The notes beneath the pieces are model-generated. The model was given only the letters and a program-made list of their open reading frames with translations. It did not search any database and had not been told where the DNA came from. The position numbers were made by a program, and so were the translations under genes. From an uncultured Pseudomonadota bacterium (GTDB lineage Bacteria > Myxococcota_A > UBA796 > GCA-2862545): 64,000 nucleotides of DNA. Below are positions 1-8,423 of the stretch, one piece after another (the stretch's first letter is position 1; every line of letters begins with the position of its first letter). The stretch spans positions 53,863 through 117,862 of the forward strand of contig CAJXTB010000021.1 of NCBI GenBank assembly GCA_913061235.1, given 5' to 3'.

Positions 1-375
1 GTAGTGGTTCGGAGGTACGTCGCCGGAGACGGTCAGTTCATGGTCGTCAGCCAGCTCAGCGCCTACGTGCCAGAACTCTTTGAGGTCGCCAACGCTGCGG
101 TCTTTGGCGCGCTCTACGCCGAACGATGTGTAGCCACGCTGACGGCTAATCTCGGGGTTCTCGTACTGCCGCTTGGTGTCCTCAGGCAGTGCGAAGGTCT
201 CTGCTGCGACGGCGTATGCGCGCTCCAACAGGTCAGCCGGTACTCCGTGTCCAGTGACCTTCACAAAGCCCGTCGCCTCAAGGCCGCGGCCAAGGGTTGC
301 TACGAACTGTGCCCGACGCTCACCGCCGGCACGGTAGTCGTTGAAGTCCACCAGTGGAATGAGCGCGTTGGACAT
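1..375 (-). CDS. 2-oxoglutarate/Fe(II)-dependent oxygenase, isopenicillin-N-synthase type, N-terminal part (cut by window start)
   Basis: The reverse strand encodes 125 residues from an ATG at 375 that is preceded by GGAG seven bases upstream; the frame is open to base 1, so the 3' part lies outside the window. The N-terminus reads IPLVDF, then GFVKVTGHGVP, then residues around RGYTSFGVERAKD and DLKEFWHVG. This is the order of conserved blocks in the non-haem dioxygenase N-terminal domain (DIOX_N). Family members hydroxylate or desaturate small molecules using Fe(II), O2 and 2-oxoglutarate. The HxD...H iron ligands would lie in the missing C-terminal half, so activity and substrate cannot be judged. 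It is transcribed in the same direction as the HTH-SspB gene, 14 bases downstream of that gene's stop codon. Confidence 0.8.
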   Translation of the reverse strand, partial: MSNALIPLVDFNDYRAGGERRAQFVATLGRGLEATGFVKVTGHGVPADLLERAYAVAAETFALPEDTKRQYENPEISRQRGYTSFGVERAKDRSVGDLKEFWHVGAELADDHELTVSGDVPPNHY

Positions 376-389
376 GGGAGGCTCCTAAA

Positions 390-1064
390 TTAAGTGACCA
401 AGCGCAGCTTGGGGCGTCCACTGTTCGGATCTGGGGCTTCCTCTTCTTCCTCTTCGATGGTGTCAGGCACCACGGGGAAGAAGATGAACTGACGGAAAGC
501 GGACCATGGGAACGAGCAGGTGTACAACGTGTCGAACGACAGAGTCAGACTGACGCCAACGTCGTTGTATGACGGGTTGTTGTGCATGTGGAAGGCGGCG
601 TCGAGCTTGATGGGAAGCTCGCGGTCTTTGTATTGGTCGAGTGTCGACTTCGGCACGCCGCTGTCTTCGAGGCCCTTGGTGGCAATGACGAACATGAAGT
701 CAATGCCCAAGGCGAAGGCTGCGCGAAACAGCTGTTCGGGGTGGTTTCCGTACGGGTCGAGGGTGTCGAACTCATCGTCCGTCTCTGCGCCCTGCATGGA
801 CACGACCCGTGGCACCATAGACTTTACGGGCTTGGGCTCGGGGAACGACGTCAGCGCTAGGTCTTCTGGAGAGAGCTCCAGCAAGTTGCCCAGTGACAAC
901 AGCTCGTCCACCGTCATGGCTTCTGCCCCCGACAGCACGCGGCGAGCCCGTGAGCGGTCAACACCCATGGCCTGAGCCGCAGCGGCGGTGTTGAGACGCT
1001 TGGTTTTAATCCACTCACGCAACATCTTTAGTAGCGGTGCGCTGGGTCGGTCAGTGTCTGCCAT
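390..1064 (-). CDS. XRE-type HTH domain fused to an SspB-like ClpXP adaptor domain with C-terminal ClpX-binding motif
   Basis: 224 aa from the ATG at 1064, chosen because GGGGAGA sits just upstream; an ATG at 1121 lacks such a site. Residues about 11-70 look like a Cro/C1-type helix-turn-helix (NTAAAAQAMGVDRSRARRVL). Residues about 107-200 follow the SspB fold pattern: FMFVIATKGLEDSGVP, then YKDRELPIKLD, then GVSLTLSFDTLYTCSFPWSA, as in the alpha/beta-proteobacterial adaptor that delivers ssrA-tagged proteins to ClpXP. A run of Glu (204-209) leads to the extreme C-terminus SGRPKLRLVT, closely matching the ClpX-docking tail of E. coli SspB (GRPALRVVK). The adaptor role is inferred from fold pattern and tail; the HTH may bind DNA or act as a protein-binding domain. 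Linker 72-105 is probably disordered. Confidence 0.72.
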   Translation of the reverse strand: MADTDRPSAPLLKMLREWIKTKRLNTAAAAQAMGVDRSRARRVLSGAEAMTVDELLSLGNLLELSPEDLALTSFPEPKPVKSMVPRVVSMQGAETDDEFDTLDPYGNHPEQLFRAAFALGIDFMFVIATKGLEDSGVPKSTLDQYKDRELPIKLDAAFHMHNNPSYNDVGVSLTLSFDTLYTCSFPWSAFRQFIFFPVVPDTIEEEEEEAPDPNSGRPKLRLVT

Positions 1065-1166
1065 CAAGTCTCCCCGACGTCCGCCTAACCCGCACCAGCC
1101 GTCCTGCATGGATGGCGTCACAGCGGGTAGGAGACGTCAGTTGCGTCGCTGTTGCAGCGTCGCTGC

Positions 1167-2045
1167 CTAGTTGATCTTGACGAGGCCGCCACTGATGTTG
1201 GCCATTGCGCTGCCCTTGACGTCAACCTTGGCGGCCTGGACGGTCGCACCTGAGGCGCCCTTGAGCGTAGCGGTAGTGCCGCCTTCCCAAGTGCCAGATG
1301 TGCCCGCTTTCGATGTGATGCTGGTACCGGCCTTGGTCTTGGCGGCCGAGCCAACGTCAATCGAGTAGTTTTTGCCAACCTTCAGGTTGTGGTCCTTGCC
1401 CGCTTCGGCCTCGATATTCTTACCAGCGATGTACTTGATGTCGTCGCCGGCTTCGAGGTAGAGGTTTTTCTTGGTGCGGATGTGGATGTCTCCCTTACTA
1501 TTCGTAAGGAAGATGGCGCCTTTGGCGCTGTCAAAGACGAACGCAAGCTCGTGCTCTTTGTCCCAGATCTGAACGGTTTCGGCACCTGCGGTGTCGTCGA
1601 AGACGAACAGGTGACCGCTGCGGGATTTCCAGAATCGACGGTCGTTGTCGTCAATTGTGGTGGAGCCATCTGTAAACATTTCCGTGGACCACTGGGCGCC
1701 CGTGTCCGTCTTTGCGGAGGTAGGCATGCCGGCTTCGGCTTCTTCTGGGGGCAGGTCGACGCCGTTCCAGTGCTGTCCAATGATGACGCCCTGGTTTTGG
1801 TCACCTTGCAGGAAGACAACGAGGACTTCGTCACCAATCTCGGGCAGGGCGTACAGTCCGCGGCCTTCACCGGCGTTCGGGCTCGATGCGCGCAGCCACC
1901 AAGTGTCCGGTTCACCCGGCATGGAAGGGAACTTACAGCGGATGCGGCCGTAGCGTTCGGGGTCGATGTTATCGGTCACAATGCCGATGACGGGGTGCGC
2001 AACAGTTCCCGAATTGGCGCGGCCTTTGCCGTCGGTCAAACCCAT
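1167..2045 (-). CDS. Contractile injection system spike / baseplate assembly protein V (gp5/VgrG-like)
   Basis: 292 aa; the ATG at 2045 has GGAGGA seven bases upstream, better than the ATG at 2060. Residues about 15-95 form the gp5-type OB-fold (IGIVTDNIDPERYGRIRCKFP, TWWLRASSPNAGEGRGLY, IGDEVLVVFLQGD, VIIGQHWNG), the conserved start of phage gpV, eCIS spike and VgrG proteins. A middle part (about 120-180) contains SGHLFVFDD and ELAFVFDS blocks. The C-terminus (180-292) is a Gly/Lys/Thr-rich ladder of short strands (TKKNLYLEAGDD, KNIEAEAGKD, KAGTSITSKAGTSG) expected to form the triple-stranded needle. No sheath, tube, PAAR or ClpV gene is nearby, so it is an orphan spike in this window. It may belong to an injection apparatus encoded elsewhere. 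Confidence 0.82.
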   Translation of the reverse strand: MGLTDGKGRANSGTVAHPVIGIVTDNIDPERYGRIRCKFPSMPGEPDTWWLRASSPNAGEGRGLYALPEIGDEVLVVFLQGDQNQGVIIGQHWNGVDLPPEEAEAGMPTSAKTDTGAQWSTEMFTDGSTTIDDNDRRFWKSRSGHLFVFDDTAGAETVQIWDKEHELAFVFDSAKGAIFLTNSKGDIHIRTKKNLYLEAGDDIKYIAGKNIEAEAGKDHNLKVGKNYSIDVGSAAKTKAGTSITSKAGTSGTWEGGTTATLKGASGATVQAAKVDVKGSAMANISGGLVKIN

Positions 2046-2183
2046 ATCAAAATCCTCCATACATCAAATCAGGGCGCGCCATAAGGCACACAACCCCTCC
2101 AACGATATGCGAGGGGCACACGCGACGTCAACCAAATCGGCACGGACGTCGCCATTGATTCATAACCGTAATTCGGAGCGAGC

Positions 2184-2564
2184 GTGGCGAGCATTCAGTC
2201 AGGTCCTGCACGGGTAGCCGACTCTGGCGTGGTGACCGCGTTCATGGGCTTTCCATTGCGCATTCACACGCCGATTGAAGGGTACCGATTTGGCGTGGAG
2301 TTGCGCTTTCGCACGGACGCATCGCTCGATGACGTCCATGTGGGCAGTGAGTTTGTGGACGGCATGCTGATCCTCGACCTCGTCAATTTCGACTCCGATA
2401 CGGGGCGTGGGTCGTCTCGACCTGTGCTGATCGGCCAGACGGACACGGACGCTGTCTTCTTCCACTTCAAGGTGTTTCGCTACGGCGCTACGGTCGACCA
2501 CACGGTGCACTACACCTTCTTTGTGGCCAACAAAGAAGAGATTGGGTTCCAGCCAACTGCGTGA
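2184..2564 (+). CDS. Small soluble protein of unknown function, DUF6864-like
   Basis: 126 aa from a GTG start with GGAG five bases upstream. There is no signal peptide or membrane segment. The sequence alternates short strands (FRTDASLDDVHV, MLILDLVNFDSDTGRGSS, RPVLIGQTDTDAVFFHFKVFRYG, HTVHYTFFVANKEE), suggesting a small beta-sandwich. The NFDSDTGRGSS...HYTFFV pattern resembles the DUF6864 family as I remember it; this is not checked. It is divergent from the injection spike gene across a 138-bp gap and upstream of thyX by 64 bp, so it may be transcribed with thyX. Function is unknown. Confidence 0.6.
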   Translation: MASIQSGPARVADSGVVTAFMGFPLRIHTPIEGYRFGVELRFRTDASLDDVHVGSEFVDGMLILDLVNFDSDTGRGSSRPVLIGQTDTDAVFFHFKVFRYGATVDHTVHYTFFVANKEEIGFQPTA

Positions 2565-2628
2565 TCGTCCCGGGGGCAGCGGCAAGCAGATGTGATACCG
2601 CCGAGACCCACCGCAACCGGAGACAGCG

Positions 2629-3585
2629 ATGCACGACGACGCCCGCGACGAGCTTCAAGACCTGCTCGATACGCCCCCCGTCCCCACCCGCCGACCGACC
2701 GTCGCTGGTATGGAAGATGAGCTGTACCGCGTCCATCCGCTTCTAGACCACGGCTTCTTGCGCGTCGTCGACTACATGGGAGACGACGCCGCGATTGTTC
2801 AGGCTGCTCGCGTTTCTTATGGAAAGGGCACGAAGAACGTCCGCAATGACCGCGGTCTCATCCGCTACCTCATGCGGCACCGGCACTCCACGCCCTTCGA
2901 GATGTGCGAGATCAAGCTTCACGTGAAGCTGCCCATCTTCATTGCGCGTCAGTGGATTCGGCATCGCACTGCGAACGTCAATGAGTACAGCGCTCGCTAC
3001 AGTATCTTGGACAAAGAGTTCTACATTCCTGCTGTTGAGGACATTGCCCAGCAGTCCGACAGCAACCGCCAGGGACGTGACGAAGCACTGTCCAACGACC
3101 AGGCGCTCGCCGTGCAAGAGCTGCTGCGCCGAGATGCGAACACGTCGTACGACACGTACTCGCACCTCATCAATGACACTGGTGACGGCTCCCCAGAGCG
3201 TGACGGCGAACCGCAGCTTGCACGTGAGCTCGCGCGCATGAACCTGACGCTGAACTACTACACCCAGTGGTATTGGAAGACGGACCTGCACAACCTGTTT
3301 CACTTCCTGTCGCTGCGTCAGCACCCGCACGCTCAGAAAGAGATTCGGGTCTACGCAGATGTCATGGCAAAGCTGGTCGAGCAGTGGTGCCCCATCGCCT
3401 ACGAAGCCTTTGTCGACTACCGAACTGGCGGGACCTTCTTCAGCCGTGAAGAGGTGGAGATCATCCAAGCGATGGCCCGCGGCGAAGACCCCGATGTGCT
3501 GTTGCCGAAGAGCGACATGTCCTTTCGTGAGCGCAAAGCGTTCCGCCACCAACTCAAGCTCGGGCCGCCCAAGAAGAACAGCTAG
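2629..3585 (+). CDS. thyX: Flavin-dependent thymidylate synthase ThyX
   Basis: 318 aa, ATG preceded by GGAGA at a good distance. It methylates dUMP to dTMP using methylenetetrahydrofolate, FAD and NADPH. The diagnostic ThyX motif is present at residues 111-123 (RHRTANVNEYSAR, family pattern RHRxxSxNExSxR). Other family blocks are HRHSTPFEMCEIKLHVKLP just before it and TDLHNLFHFLSLR near 245-260, which carry FAD and dUMP contacts. The protein is longer than typical bacterial ThyX (about 220-250 aa), with about 35 extra N-terminal residues rich in Pro and Asp and a C-terminal tail ending KLGPPKKNS. No thyA is seen here. The assignment is secure. Confidence 0.96.
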   Translation: MHDDARDELQDLLDTPPVPTRRPTVAGMEDELYRVHPLLDHGFLRVVDYMGDDAAIVQAARVSYGKGTKNVRNDRGLIRYLMRHRHSTPFEMCEIKLHVKLPIFIARQWIRHRTANVNEYSARYSILDKEFYIPAVEDIAQQSDSNRQGRDEALSNDQALAVQELLRRDANTSYDTYSHLINDTGDGSPERDGEPQLARELARMNLTLNYYTQWYWKTDLHNLFHFLSLRQHPHAQKEIRVYADVMAKLVEQWCPIAYEAFVDYRTGGTFFSREEVEIIQAMARGEDPDVLLPKSDMSFRERKAFRHQLKLGPPKKNS

Positions 3586-3641
3586 CGGCTTACGGATAGG
3601 AAACGTCGGCAATGCCGGGCGAATTGCACTAGATTCCGCTC

Positions 3642-6368
3642 ATGCGTTTTCTACCCCTCCTTTCTGTTGTGTTGCTCGGCTGTCCGCAGTCGCCCGAAAC
3701 CCCGGACTCTCTTGGTGTCACGGCACTTTTTGAAGGAGAGCGTCTGTTGCCGGTGGACGCCGGTCTGCGCTTCACCCTCGATGGAGTAGACGCGGCCGAT
3801 GTTGAGGTGTCGCTCGACCCCGAGGTCGCTCTCTCTACCTCTTGGGACGCGGTCGATGGCGTGTTTACCGCGTGGCCTGAGGGGGGCCTCCAGGCGATTG
3901 CCGCGTATGATGTGACCGTCACCACTCCAGAAGGGTCTGTGGTGTTCCCAATGCACACGGCGGGCGAGCTGTTGCCACCGAATGGCAGCGACGCTCTGTG
4001 TGACGAAGGCGAGTGCGCGCGTGTGTCCATCGAGTCCCGAGACACAGCCACACGTAGCTACCGCATTCAGACCGACCATCCGCTGCGCGACAACAACCCG
4101 GCCAGCGGTGAGGTGAGCTTCCTAGAGCAGCCCGGCCAGCCGATTCTTCGGTCCGGACATGACCTCTTCGACGCCTTGTTCGCGATGTCCGTACACGAGA
4201 CTCGCCAGCTGTCTGTGGACTTCATTCAAGACGGCGCCTTTGCCGGTGGCGCTCCCATCGCCTGCGACTGCTTTCAGACCGGTGAGCTGTGGCGATACGT
4301 GTGGACGCGGGACACCGCCTACGCAGTGGACCTGGGGCTTGCATGGCTAGACCCAGCACGGTCACGCAACTCCCTCGACTTCAAGCTGTCGACAGAGCGC
4401 GACGGTGGACCGCTGCAGATTGTTCAGGACACCGGTACCGGTGGAAGCTGGCCGGTCAGCACGGACCGGGTGGTGTGGGCGATTGGTGCGGCGCGAACCT
4501 TGGACTTTCTGGAAGAACCCGCACGGGGCGTGTTCGCTGAGCGTGCTCGAGAGGCCATGGCTACAACGGCAGAGCGTGACCGCGAGGCCGTCTACAATGC
4601 GGAACGTGGTGTGTACACCGGCGAGCAGAGCTTCCTCGATTGGCGGGAGCAGAGCTATCCAAGCTGGGTAGAAGGCGACGTTGTCCACGTGGGTATGAGC
4701 GAGGCACTTTCCACGAATGCGGGCCATCTCGCTATGCTTCAGCTGCTCACCGAGCTGTCTGAAGAGGCGGGAATGACTGAGGACGCGGCTCGCTATGGTG
4801 GCTGGGCCGACGAGCTGGAGCAAGGCATCCAAGACGTGTTCTGGCAGGACGGTGCCTACACAACGCTCACGACGAACACCCTAGACCGCGCCCCTGTTCA
4901 TCGCTGGGACTTGCTCGGTACGGCACTTGCGAGCGCTACTCTAGACGACGCTACTCGGGCACGCGACGCGTTGGCCGTCTACCCCCATGCGGACCACGGA
5001 CCGCCGGTTCAGTGGCCTCAGCTGCCCAACATCCCAGTCTACCACAACCGCGCGATCTGGCCGTTTGTGTCCGCCTATGGTCTGAGAGAAGCGCGTCGTC
5101 ATGACCTCGCAGAACACGTCACACACGATGTCTTGGGTATGGTTCGTAGCAGTGCACTGAACGTGTCGAACATGGAGAACCTTGAGTTCGTGTCGGGAGA
5201 CAACTGGTGGGACGACGGTGACCTGTCGGGCCCCGTCGTCAACAGCCGCCGACAGCTGTGGTCAGTGGCCGGCTACTTGTCGATGGTTGTGGATACGATG
5301 CTGGGCATGGAGTCGTCGCGCCAAGGGGTGTCGTTCTCGCCGTACATCCCCGGTACTCTGCGCGACGAACTGCTCGGCAACGTCGACCGGCTCGTCCTTC
5401 ACGCATTTCCGTACCAGGGGCAGACCTTGGACATCGAGGTGCGGCTGCCCATGGCCGGTCAGGACCACTCGGCGGCGTCCCAGGTTCAGAGCGTGGTCCT
5501 GAATGGCGAGGTCTTGTCTGATGGACTGGTTCGACCTTCGCTATTGCAAGACGGAGACAACCGGCTGGTCATCACCCTCGTCGCCAGCGACGCAGCCACC
5601 ACAGCCCCGGTCTTGGTGGACTCGAACACACCCGGAAATGGACTATTTTCGCCCACTGAACCCGCGCTTGACGATGTCGCCGCACAAGGTGGAGGCCGAC
5701 GCCTGACCTGGTCGGGAGACGACGGTGCGGTGTTTGCGGTGTACCGGGATGGTGAGCGCTTAGTGGATGCGCTGGATGCCGAAGAGTACGTGGATACCCA
5801 GGATATCGGGGGTGCCTCGCCTTGCTACGTCGTTGAAGCGATGTGGCCGGAGACGGGCAATCGGAGCCATCACAGCCAAGCGCGGTGTTTTTGGGGCCCC
5901 GAGAGTGAGGGCCGGGTTCAGGTCATCACGGGCAACAACTTCGGTAGCAATGCCGGGGTGTTCACCCAGCGTGACGGTCGGTCGTACTACAGCAACTGGG
6001 GGGCTCCCACGGACGAGCTGACCATCTCTCTGACTGCCAACCGGACCGGGCCACACCTGCTGTCCTTCGGCTACGCAAATGGAGCGCTTGGCTTTGACAG
6101 CGGTGTCACAGCGGCGGTTAAGCGGGTCTCGGTCTCCGGCGTTGACGGAGAGGAGTGGGTGGTCATGCCGCACACAGCGAGCTGGGACAACTGGAAAGAG
6201 TCGTCCTTCGTGTCCTTCGATCTTGTGGCTGGAGAGGACTACATTGTCACCGTGTCGGACGGCGCGAACATGAGCTATCTCGAGCACTTTGCGCGGTACT
6301 CGGGCACCGGTGGGGCGACGCCGTTCAACAACGTCGACATCTCCCAGATGATTGTGTTGTCGCGCTAG
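3642..6368 (+). CDS. Large lipoprotein with (alpha/alpha)6-type glycosidase-like domain
   Basis: 908 aa. Lipobox LLGC at residues 11-14 after a short hydrophobic signal; exported and probably outer-membrane anchored. After an Ig-like N-terminal region (about 25-110), the section from about 145 to 600 has the texture of an alpha/alpha-toroid glycosidase: ELWRYVWTRDTAYAVDLGLAW (around 215-235), SFLDWREQSYPSW, MSEALSTNAGHLAMLQLL, then HNRAIWPFVSAYGL and SRRQLWSVAGYLSMV. Such blocks are seen in six-hairpin glycosidases and glycogen-debranching-like enzymes, where WxRD carries substrate-binding acids. The C-terminal 250 residues are beta-rich and may bind carbohydrate. The substrate is unknown. 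Its stop overlaps by four bases the stop of the convergent kinase gene. Confidence 0.72.
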   Translation: MRFLPLLSVVLLGCPQSPETPDSLGVTALFEGERLLPVDAGLRFTLDGVDAADVEVSLDPEVALSTSWDAVDGVFTAWPEGGLQAIAAYDVTVTTPEGSVVFPMHTAGELLPPNGSDALCDEGECARVSIESRDTATRSYRIQTDHPLRDNNPASGEVSFLEQPGQPILRSGHDLFDALFAMSVHETRQLSVDFIQDGAFAGGAPIACDCFQTGELWRYVWTRDTAYAVDLGLAWLDPARSRNSLDFKLSTERDGGPLQIVQDTGTGGSWPVSTDRVVWAIGAARTLDFLEEPARGVFAERAREAMATTAERDREAVYNAERGVYTGEQSFLDWREQSYPSWVEGDVVHVGMSEALSTNAGHLAMLQLLTELSEEAGMTEDAARYGGWADELEQGIQDVFWQDGAYTTLTTNTLDRAPVHRWDLLGTALASATLDDATRARDALAVYPHADHGPPVQWPQLPNIPVYHNRAIWPFVSAYGLREARRHDLAEHVTHDVLGMVRSSALNVSNMENLEFVSGDNWWDDGDLSGPVVNSRRQLWSVAGYLSMVVDTMLGMESSRQGVSFSPYIPGTLRDELLGNVDRLVLHAFPYQGQTLDIEVRLPMAGQDHSAASQVQSVVLNGEVLSDGLVRPSLLQDGDNRLVITLVASDAATTAPVLVDSNTPGNGLFSPTEPALDDVAAQGGGRRLTWSGDDGAVFAVYRDGERLVDALDAEEYVDTQDIGGASPCYVVEAMWPETGNRSHHSQARCFWGPESEGRVQVITGNNFGSNAGVFTQRDGRSYYSNWGAPTDELTISLTANRTGPHLLSFGYANGALGFDSGVTAAVKRVSVSGVDGEEWVVMPHTASWDNWKESSFVSFDLVAGEDYIVTVSDGANMSYLEHFARYSGTGGATPFNNVDISQMIVLSR

Positions 6369-8086
6369 AGCGGACGCGCTCGGACCGTCACGGCCTCACC
6401 ATCGACAACGGTGACGGTCTGGCTGTGGGAGATACCGTTGGCTTCGTTCTCAACGCGAATCTCGTGTGGGCCAGCCGATAGGGTGTGACCGCTGAGCGGT
6501 GCTGTGCGGTCGAGCTTGGTGCCGTCTACGTACACATTCGCCCAGCCACCACCGACGAGGGCCACTGTGAGGGTTCCGATGCCGTCTGATGCGGGCTCCG
6601 GCTCTGGACTTGGTGGTGTTGGTGTCGGGACTTCCGTCCGTGGAACGGTGCCCTGTGGGCGTGGAGTGGGGCTAGGCACCGCTTGTTCAACCTGCGGGTC
6701 GTCGTCCACTTCGTCGAGTGCTTTCCACAAGTGGGTGGTGGTTCCAGGCTCTAGGACCACGCGTTCTTCGACCGGTTCGCGGTCTGCTGCCACCAAGCGC
6801 ACCGTGTAGATTCCTGGCGCCAAGTGTTCGATGGTAGCGGTCTCAACCGGTCCATTCGTTACGGGAAGGCCGTCCACGTACACTTGAGCCGGAGGGTCGA
6901 CCATGACGTCGAGCACTGTTCCCAACGGTGTCACTACAACGGGCTCTACCGTCTGCCCACCAAAGTACGCCGCACCTACGGCGACACCGGCGACACCCAG
7001 CACGACAGCGACGACCATCAAGCCGATCAGCCAGTAGGTGCTCTTGTCGCTAGGACGTGCCGATGGGCTGTCCCAGCCTCCTTCAGGCTCTGGCATGTCT
7101 TGGTGCAGCTGAGAGGCGACTGCGTTGTTTTGTTCGAGCGTTGCCCGTTCCTGGGCAATGTCGTCGGCAAACAGCTCGGTCATGAAGCTGGCGACGTCTT
7201 CTGCGAGCTGATCGGTGCTGGACGGGAACAGGAACTCAGACAGCTCTTCGTACAGCTCTCGGGCTGTTTGGTACCGCTCGTCACGGTCTTGCGACAGCGC
7301 CTTCATGACGATGTCATCCAGACTCTTTGGAACGCGCCCGTTGACCGTAGAGGGGGCAGGAACGTCTGCGGCCTTGACCTTCTCTAGGGTGAGGACATCG
7401 TTGCCGGTCTTGAACAAGCGGCGACCGGTGAGCATCTCCCACATGACAATGCCGAGGCTGAATATGTCAGACCGTTGGTCAATCTCCAGGCCAGAGGCTT
7501 GCTCGGGGCTCATGTACTCGTACTTGCCCTTGAGCACGCCAGCGTCTGTGTCCGACAGGTTGCTCTCGGCCTTGGCAATGCCAAAGTCGGCGACCTTCAC
7601 CTCGCCTGAGTAAGCGACCATGAGGTTGGACGGAGACATGTCTCTATGGACGATACCGTAAGGACGACCCTGTAAGTCGGCCATGGTGTGTGCATGGGTC
7701 AGGCCCTTGCACGCCTCGGAAGCGATGTACACCGCGAACTCGATGGGCAGGTAGCGTCGGCCTTGGGAGAGCTTGCGTAGGATGCGACGGGTGTCTTTGC
7801 CGTCGAGGTATTCCATCGCGATAAAGTAGTTGGCATCTAGCTTACCGAAGTCGTAAATCCGGATGATGTTCCGGTGCTGCAGCGCCACCGTGACCTTGGC
7901 TTCGTCGATGAACATCTCGACGAACTCGGGGTCTTCGCCGAGGTGCGCCAAAATACGCTTGATGACGAGCAAGTTTTCGAAGCCACCATGACCGAAGGTC
8001 TTGGCCTTGAAGATCTCGGCCATGCCACCCGTCGCGATTTTATCGACGAGGAAGTACTTACCGAAGCGTTCGGGCTCGAAGTTCAT
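6365..8086 (-). CDS. Transmembrane Ser/Thr protein kinase with two extracytoplasmic PEGA domains
   Basis: 573 aa. Kinase domain at about 9-290 has the Gly-loop IATGGMAEIF, catalytic Lys43 in VIKRI, HRDMSPSN with HRD at 147-149, DFG at 167-169 and the activation-loop end YMSPEQ. All catalytic residues are present, so it should be active. A single membrane helix lies at about 351-373. The outer part holds a PEGA domain (about 391-447, DVMVDPPAQVYVDGLPV), a Pro/Thr-rich linker (470-500) and a second PEGA-like domain (503-573, TVALVGGGWANVYVDGTKL). PEGA domains are thought to bind surface polymers, so this is a candidate envelope sensor. It stands alone, with a short 25-bp gap to the small lipoprotein gene upstream. 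Confidence 0.93.
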   Translation of the reverse strand: MNFEPERFGKYFLVDKIATGGMAEIFKAKTFGHGGFENLLVIKRILAHLGEDPEFVEMFIDEAKVTVALQHRNIIRIYDFGKLDANYFIAMEYLDGKDTRRILRKLSQGRRYLPIEFAVYIASEACKGLTHAHTMADLQGRPYGIVHRDMSPSNLMVAYSGEVKVADFGIAKAESNLSDTDAGVLKGKYEYMSPEQASGLEIDQRSDIFSLGIVMWEMLTGRRLFKTGNDVLTLEKVKAADVPAPSTVNGRVPKSLDDIVMKALSQDRDERYQTARELYEELSEFLFPSSTDQLAEDVASFMTELFADDIAQERATLEQNNAVASQLHQDMPEPEGGWDSPSARPSDKSTYWLIGLMVVAVVLGVAGVAVGAAYFGGQTVEPVVVTPLGTVLDVMVDPPAQVYVDGLPVTNGPVETATIEHLAPGIYTVRLVAADREPVEERVVLEPGTTTHLWKALDEVDDDPQVEQAVPSPTPRPQGTVPRTEVPTPTPPSPEPEPASDGIGTLTVALVGGGWANVYVDGTKLDRTAPLSGHTLSAGPHEIRVENEANGISHSQTVTVVDGEAVTVRARPL

Positions 8087-8111
8087 TGCTGCCGGGGGTC
8101 AGTTGCCTGCA

Positions 8112-8423
8112 TTACAGGTCGGATTCGGGAGCCCCGGTATCCACGGGAGCGACCCTTGCCCAATAGTCAGACAGGTCGTCGCAGGTCCATTCGTCCCGTA
8201 AGGTGGAACGATCCCCTGCATCCCGGCACACCGCACGGTCGTCGCGACTGGCAGATCCCGACTGTGAAGCCACACATGCGCGGACTTCTTCCGACGTCAC
8301 AGTGAATCCACAGTCCTCTGCGTACGCCTGCATTCGGGGGCAAATCTGCTGACAACTGTTTCGACAGCCGGTCAAAACGGCAAGTGTCGCAGCGATACCT
8401 AGTAGTGGAAGAAGCGTTCTCAT
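8112..8423 (-). CDS. Small Cys-rich lipoprotein
   Basis: 103 aa. The start at 8423 is fixed by the ATGA overlap with the dapB stop (translational coupling) and by the signal peptide MRTLLPLLGIAATLAVLTGC, whose lipobox LTGC ends at residue 20. The mature part has eight Cys including the lipidated one, spaced CRNSCQQIC, then YAEDCG, RACV, VCRD and TCDD, and ends in Asp-rich sequence (APVDTGAPESDL). Pairs of Cys suggest disulfides in the periplasm. There are no recognisable catalytic motifs. A similar small Cys-rich lipoprotein is at 30364-30738. Function unknown; its coupling to dapB may be incidental. Confidence 0.75.
   Translation of the reverse strand: MRTLLPLLGIAATLAVLTGCRNSCQQICPRMQAYAEDCGFTVTSEEVRACVASQSGSASRDDRAVCRDAGDRSTLRDEWTCDDLSDYWARVAPVDTGAPESDL

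Noticed and set aside
4..393. 129-aa forward frame at the left end
   Set aside because: It is the antisense shadow of the partial dioxygenase, which has a ribosome site, a family match and a conserved N-terminus on the other strand.
1167..2045. Prophage interpretation of the spike gene
   Set aside because: No capsid, terminase, integrase, tail tube or lysis genes in the vicinity, and flanks are ordinary chromosomal genes.
1389..2084. 231-aa forward frame over the spike gene
   Set aside because: Antisense to the spike protein, whose OB-fold and needle repeats are clear; this frame has no recognisable features.
2743..3612. 289-aa reverse frame over thyX
   Set aside because: Antisense of a secure ThyX; long only because of GC-rich codon bias.
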